This document shows positions 6,015-7,334 of a stretch of DNA of 7,334 bases, in pieces. Position 1 is the first letter of the stretch, and each line of letters begins with the position of its first letter. A program made the translations under genes and the position numbers. The notes below the pieces were generated by a model that did not search any database, was not told the DNA's origin, and was given only the letters and a program-made list of their open reading frames with translations. Source of the stretch: Gemmatimonadota bacterium (GTDB taxonomy: Bacteria; Gemmatimonadota; Gemmatimonadetes; Longimicrobiales; Gaopeijiaceae). The stretch lies in the NCBI GenBank assembly GCA_015492755.1, contig WGEM01000613.1, positions 1 to 7,334 of the forward strand, read 5' to 3'.

Positions 6015-6275
6015 GCGGTCCGCTCCCTTACTCGGACAGGCTCCCAGGCTCGTCCACGCCGCACGGGGCTGTATCGATCTCATCCGAGCCCACATCGGCA
6101 AGGAGGACCATGTCCTCTTCGAGATGGCGGACCGGATGATCGACGCCGGGCGCTGCCGCGCGCCCTGTCAGGCGTACGAGGGCGTGTGCCGGCGCCGCTT
6201 CGAGGGGTGCACCGTGGCGGAGCTGGAGGCGATCCTGGAGCGACTGCTGGAGCGCTACCCCGGCGCCTGAGGTGT

Positions 6276-6295
6276 GCCGCGCCCCGTGACGCGGC
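6276..6295 (+). terminator. Weak hairpin after the hemerythrin remnant, possible terminator
   Basis: GCCGCG (6276-6281) pairs with CGCGGC (6290-6295) across an 8-base loop, 5 bases after the stop at 6270. An overlapping alternative is GCGGC (6291-6295) with GCCGC (6298-6302). No run of T follows, so intrinsic termination is doubtful. Its place at the change from metabolic operon to glycosyltransferase gene is suggestive only. Confidence 0.3.
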
Positions 6296-6320
6296 GTGCC
6301 GCCTTCTGCATCCTTCCCGG

Positions 6321-7334
6321 GTGACGACCACCCCATTCCATCCGACTCCGGACCACCTGGAGGGCGCAGCGGCGGGGCCGGTGGATCCCCCGGCCCGCCC
6401 CGGGTCCCGGTTCGCCGCGTGGCTGCGGCGGCCGGGGCGGGTTGCGCTGGTGGTGGCGTTCCTCGCCGTCCTCGTCTACCTCCCGGCGCTGCGGAACGGG
6501 TTCGCCTACGACGACGCCCACGTGCTCCTGGAGAACCCCGAGCTGCGCTCGTGGAAGACGCTTCCGCGTGCCGCGCTCCGTCCGTACTGGCACGGCCACG
6601 AAGGCGAGCTGGATCTGGGACTCTGGCGCCCCACCACCACGCTGGCGCTGGGGCTGCAGTACGCGCTGGTTGGCGAGGACCCCAGGCTCTATCACGCGGT
6701 GAACGTGGCGGCACACGCCGCCGTTTCCGCACTGGTGGTGTTCCTCCTGTGGGCGCTGGTGGCGCCAGGCATCGCGGCGGCGGCGGGGCTCCTGTTCGCC
6801 GTCCACCCCGTCCACGTGGAGGCGGTGGCCAACGTGGTGGGCATCTCCGAGCTGCTGGCGGCGCTCTTCGCGCTCCTGGCGCTCCGGGTCCACCTGGAAG
6901 GTGCGGACTCGCCCCGGAGGGGTGTGCTGGTGGCCACCCTCGGGGCGCTGGCGTTCGGAGCGAAGGAGAGTGCGGCCGTCCTCCCGGCGCTCCTCCTCCT
7001 CACCGACGCCGCCCGGCAGCGGCTCAGGCCGGCGGAGCTCGCCGGGGCGCTCCTGCGGAGGCGCTGGAGCTACGGCGCGCTGGCGGTGGCGCTGGGTGCG
7101 CTGGTGTGGCTCCGCCTCCAGGTGCTGGGCTCGGTGGCCCGCGCGTCGGCGGCGCTGGGCGCGGGACTCCTGGCGGAGGTCCCGCGGGTCTGGACGCTGG
7201 CGCAGGTGTGGGCACACCAGTTCCGCCTCATGGTGTGGCCGTGGGATCTCTCGGTGGACTACTCCCCCGACGTGGTGCCCCTGGCGCTGGGTCCTACGCC
7301 GTTGGCCTGGACGGGGTTGGCGCTGACGCTGGGG
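6321..7334 (+). CDS. Multi-pass membrane GT-C glycosyltransferase, TMTC/O-mannosyltransferase-like, 3' end cut off
   Basis: The frame is open from a GTG at 6321 to the window end (338 codons). The N-terminal 40 residues are Pro/Arg-rich and cytoplasmic in character. TM1 follows (about 41-57, VALVVAFLAVLVYLPAL), then GFAYDDAHVLLENPEL, where D64/D65 match the catalytic acidic pair of GT-C enzymes in the first extracytoplasmic loop. Further family signatures are LWRPTTTL (101-108), HPVHVEAVANVVG..EL (162-179), AKES (214-217) and WPWDLSVDYSP (306-316). Hydrophobic stretches near 130-148, 149-161, 176-190, 202-213, 217-228 and 251-266 are likely membrane helices. Such proteins transfer a sugar from a polyprenyl carrier to proteins or lipids and often end in TPR repeats, which would lie beyond the window. 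There is no ribosome binding site before 6321, so the start is uncertain; the GTG at 6381 is an alternative. It is unrelated in function to the operon upstream. Confidence 0.85.
   Translation, partial: MTTTPFHPTPDHLEGAAAGPVDPPARPGSRFAAWLRRPGRVALVVAFLAVLVYLPALRNGFAYDDAHVLLENPELRSWKTLPRAALRPYWHGHEGELDLGLWRPTTTLALGLQYALVGEDPRLYHAVNVAAHAAVSALVVFLLWALVAPGIAAAAGLLFAVHPVHVEAVANVVGISELLAALFALLALRVHLEGADSPRRGVLVATLGALAFGAKESAAVLPALLLLTDAARQRLRPAELAGALLRRRWSYGALAVALGALVWLRLQVLGSVARASAALGAGLLAEVPRVWTLAQVWAHQFRLMVWPWDLSVDYSPDVVPLALGPTPLAWTGLALTLG

Larger units (their letters stand above)
5618..6270 (+). pseudogene. Hemerythrin-like (HHE) domain gene, disrupted by palindromic insertion
   Basis: The ATG at 5618 overlaps the tryptophanase stop and follows AGGAGGT at 5608-5614. 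The frame encodes a good hemerythrin start: AILRDQHRKILKIADVLEE, then FIRLFADALHHGKEEE (iron-ligand-type His and Glu). From about 5800 the sequence becomes Arg-rich and unlike the family, and ends at a TAG (5957-5959) inside a palindrome. The family's final part reappears in another frame (about 6037-6270): RLVHAARGCIDLIRAHIGKEDHVLFEMADRM, followed by a four-Cys tail and LEAILERLLERYPGA. The segment that should carry the middle helix, with a further iron-binding His/Glu motif, is missing and replaced by about 230 bases of repeat-like DNA. The native protein would have bound a di-iron centre to sense, store or detoxify O2 or NO, fitting beside oxygen-sensitive enzymes. A truncated protein of 113 residues could still be made. 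Confidence 0.75.

Noticed and set aside
5905..6270. An independent complete gene starting at ATG 5905
   Set aside because: Its first 40 or so codons run through the inverted-repeat element and have no ribosome binding site; only the later part is hemerythrin-like, as the tail of the broken gene.
6255..7217. Minus-strand open frame of 320 codons opposite the glycosyltransferase
   Set aside because: The product is Arg/Gln/Pro/His-rich without domain character. The + strand frame open from 6321 carries clear GT-C motifs.

Overview
The window is a GC-rich (roughly two-thirds G+C), almost fully coding stretch with every recognisable gene on the + strand. It looks like a bacterial chromosome, not a phage or plasmid. 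The gene set suggests a high-GC organism with anaerobic or facultative metabolism. A Gemmatimonadota-like or similar soil or sediment lineage is plausible from general style (a TMTC-like GT-C transferase, REP-like palindromes), but the sequence alone does not prove this.

Positions 1-5621 form one tightly packed operon. It begins with the 3' part of a gene for a BcrB/HgdB-type iron-sulfur subunit of the benzoyl-CoA reductase / 2-hydroxyacyl-CoA dehydratase family; its true start lies before the window. Two consecutive, different BadF/BcrA-type ATPase (activator) genes follow. Next come a 96-residue protein with a CxxC motif, a zinc-dependent medium-chain dehydrogenase, and a tryptophanase whose specificity residues are tryptophanase-like and not tyrosine phenol-lyase-like. 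Four junctions in the chain overlap by exactly 4 bases (ATGA or GTGA), so translation is probably coupled. The order active-site subunit, ATPase, ATPase resembles the B-A-D order of class I benzoyl-CoA reductases. Two non-identical ATPases also fit that heteromeric enzyme better than the usual single homodimeric dehydratase activator. A low-potential, ATP-driven reduction or dehydration of a CoA thioester is therefore the likely core chemistry. The dehydrogenase would act on a ring or side-chain alcohol, and tryptophanase links the operon to an aromatic amino acid. The substrate is unknown.

Positions 5618-6270 hold a hemerythrin-like (HHE) gene, translationally coupled to tryptophanase but broken. 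The first helices are in one frame and the last helices in another. Between them lies a GC-rich palindromic insertion: a small REP-like palindrome (5804-5845), a spacer, and a 104-bp element with 21-bp imperfect terminal inverted repeats (5911-6014) that contains a second palindrome of the same type in the opposite orientation. The inserted palindrome supplies the premature stop codon.

After a 50-base gap with a weak hairpin, positions 6321-7334 contain the start of an unrelated gene running off the window: a multi-pass membrane GT-C glycosyltransferase of the TMTC/O-mannosyltransferase-like type.
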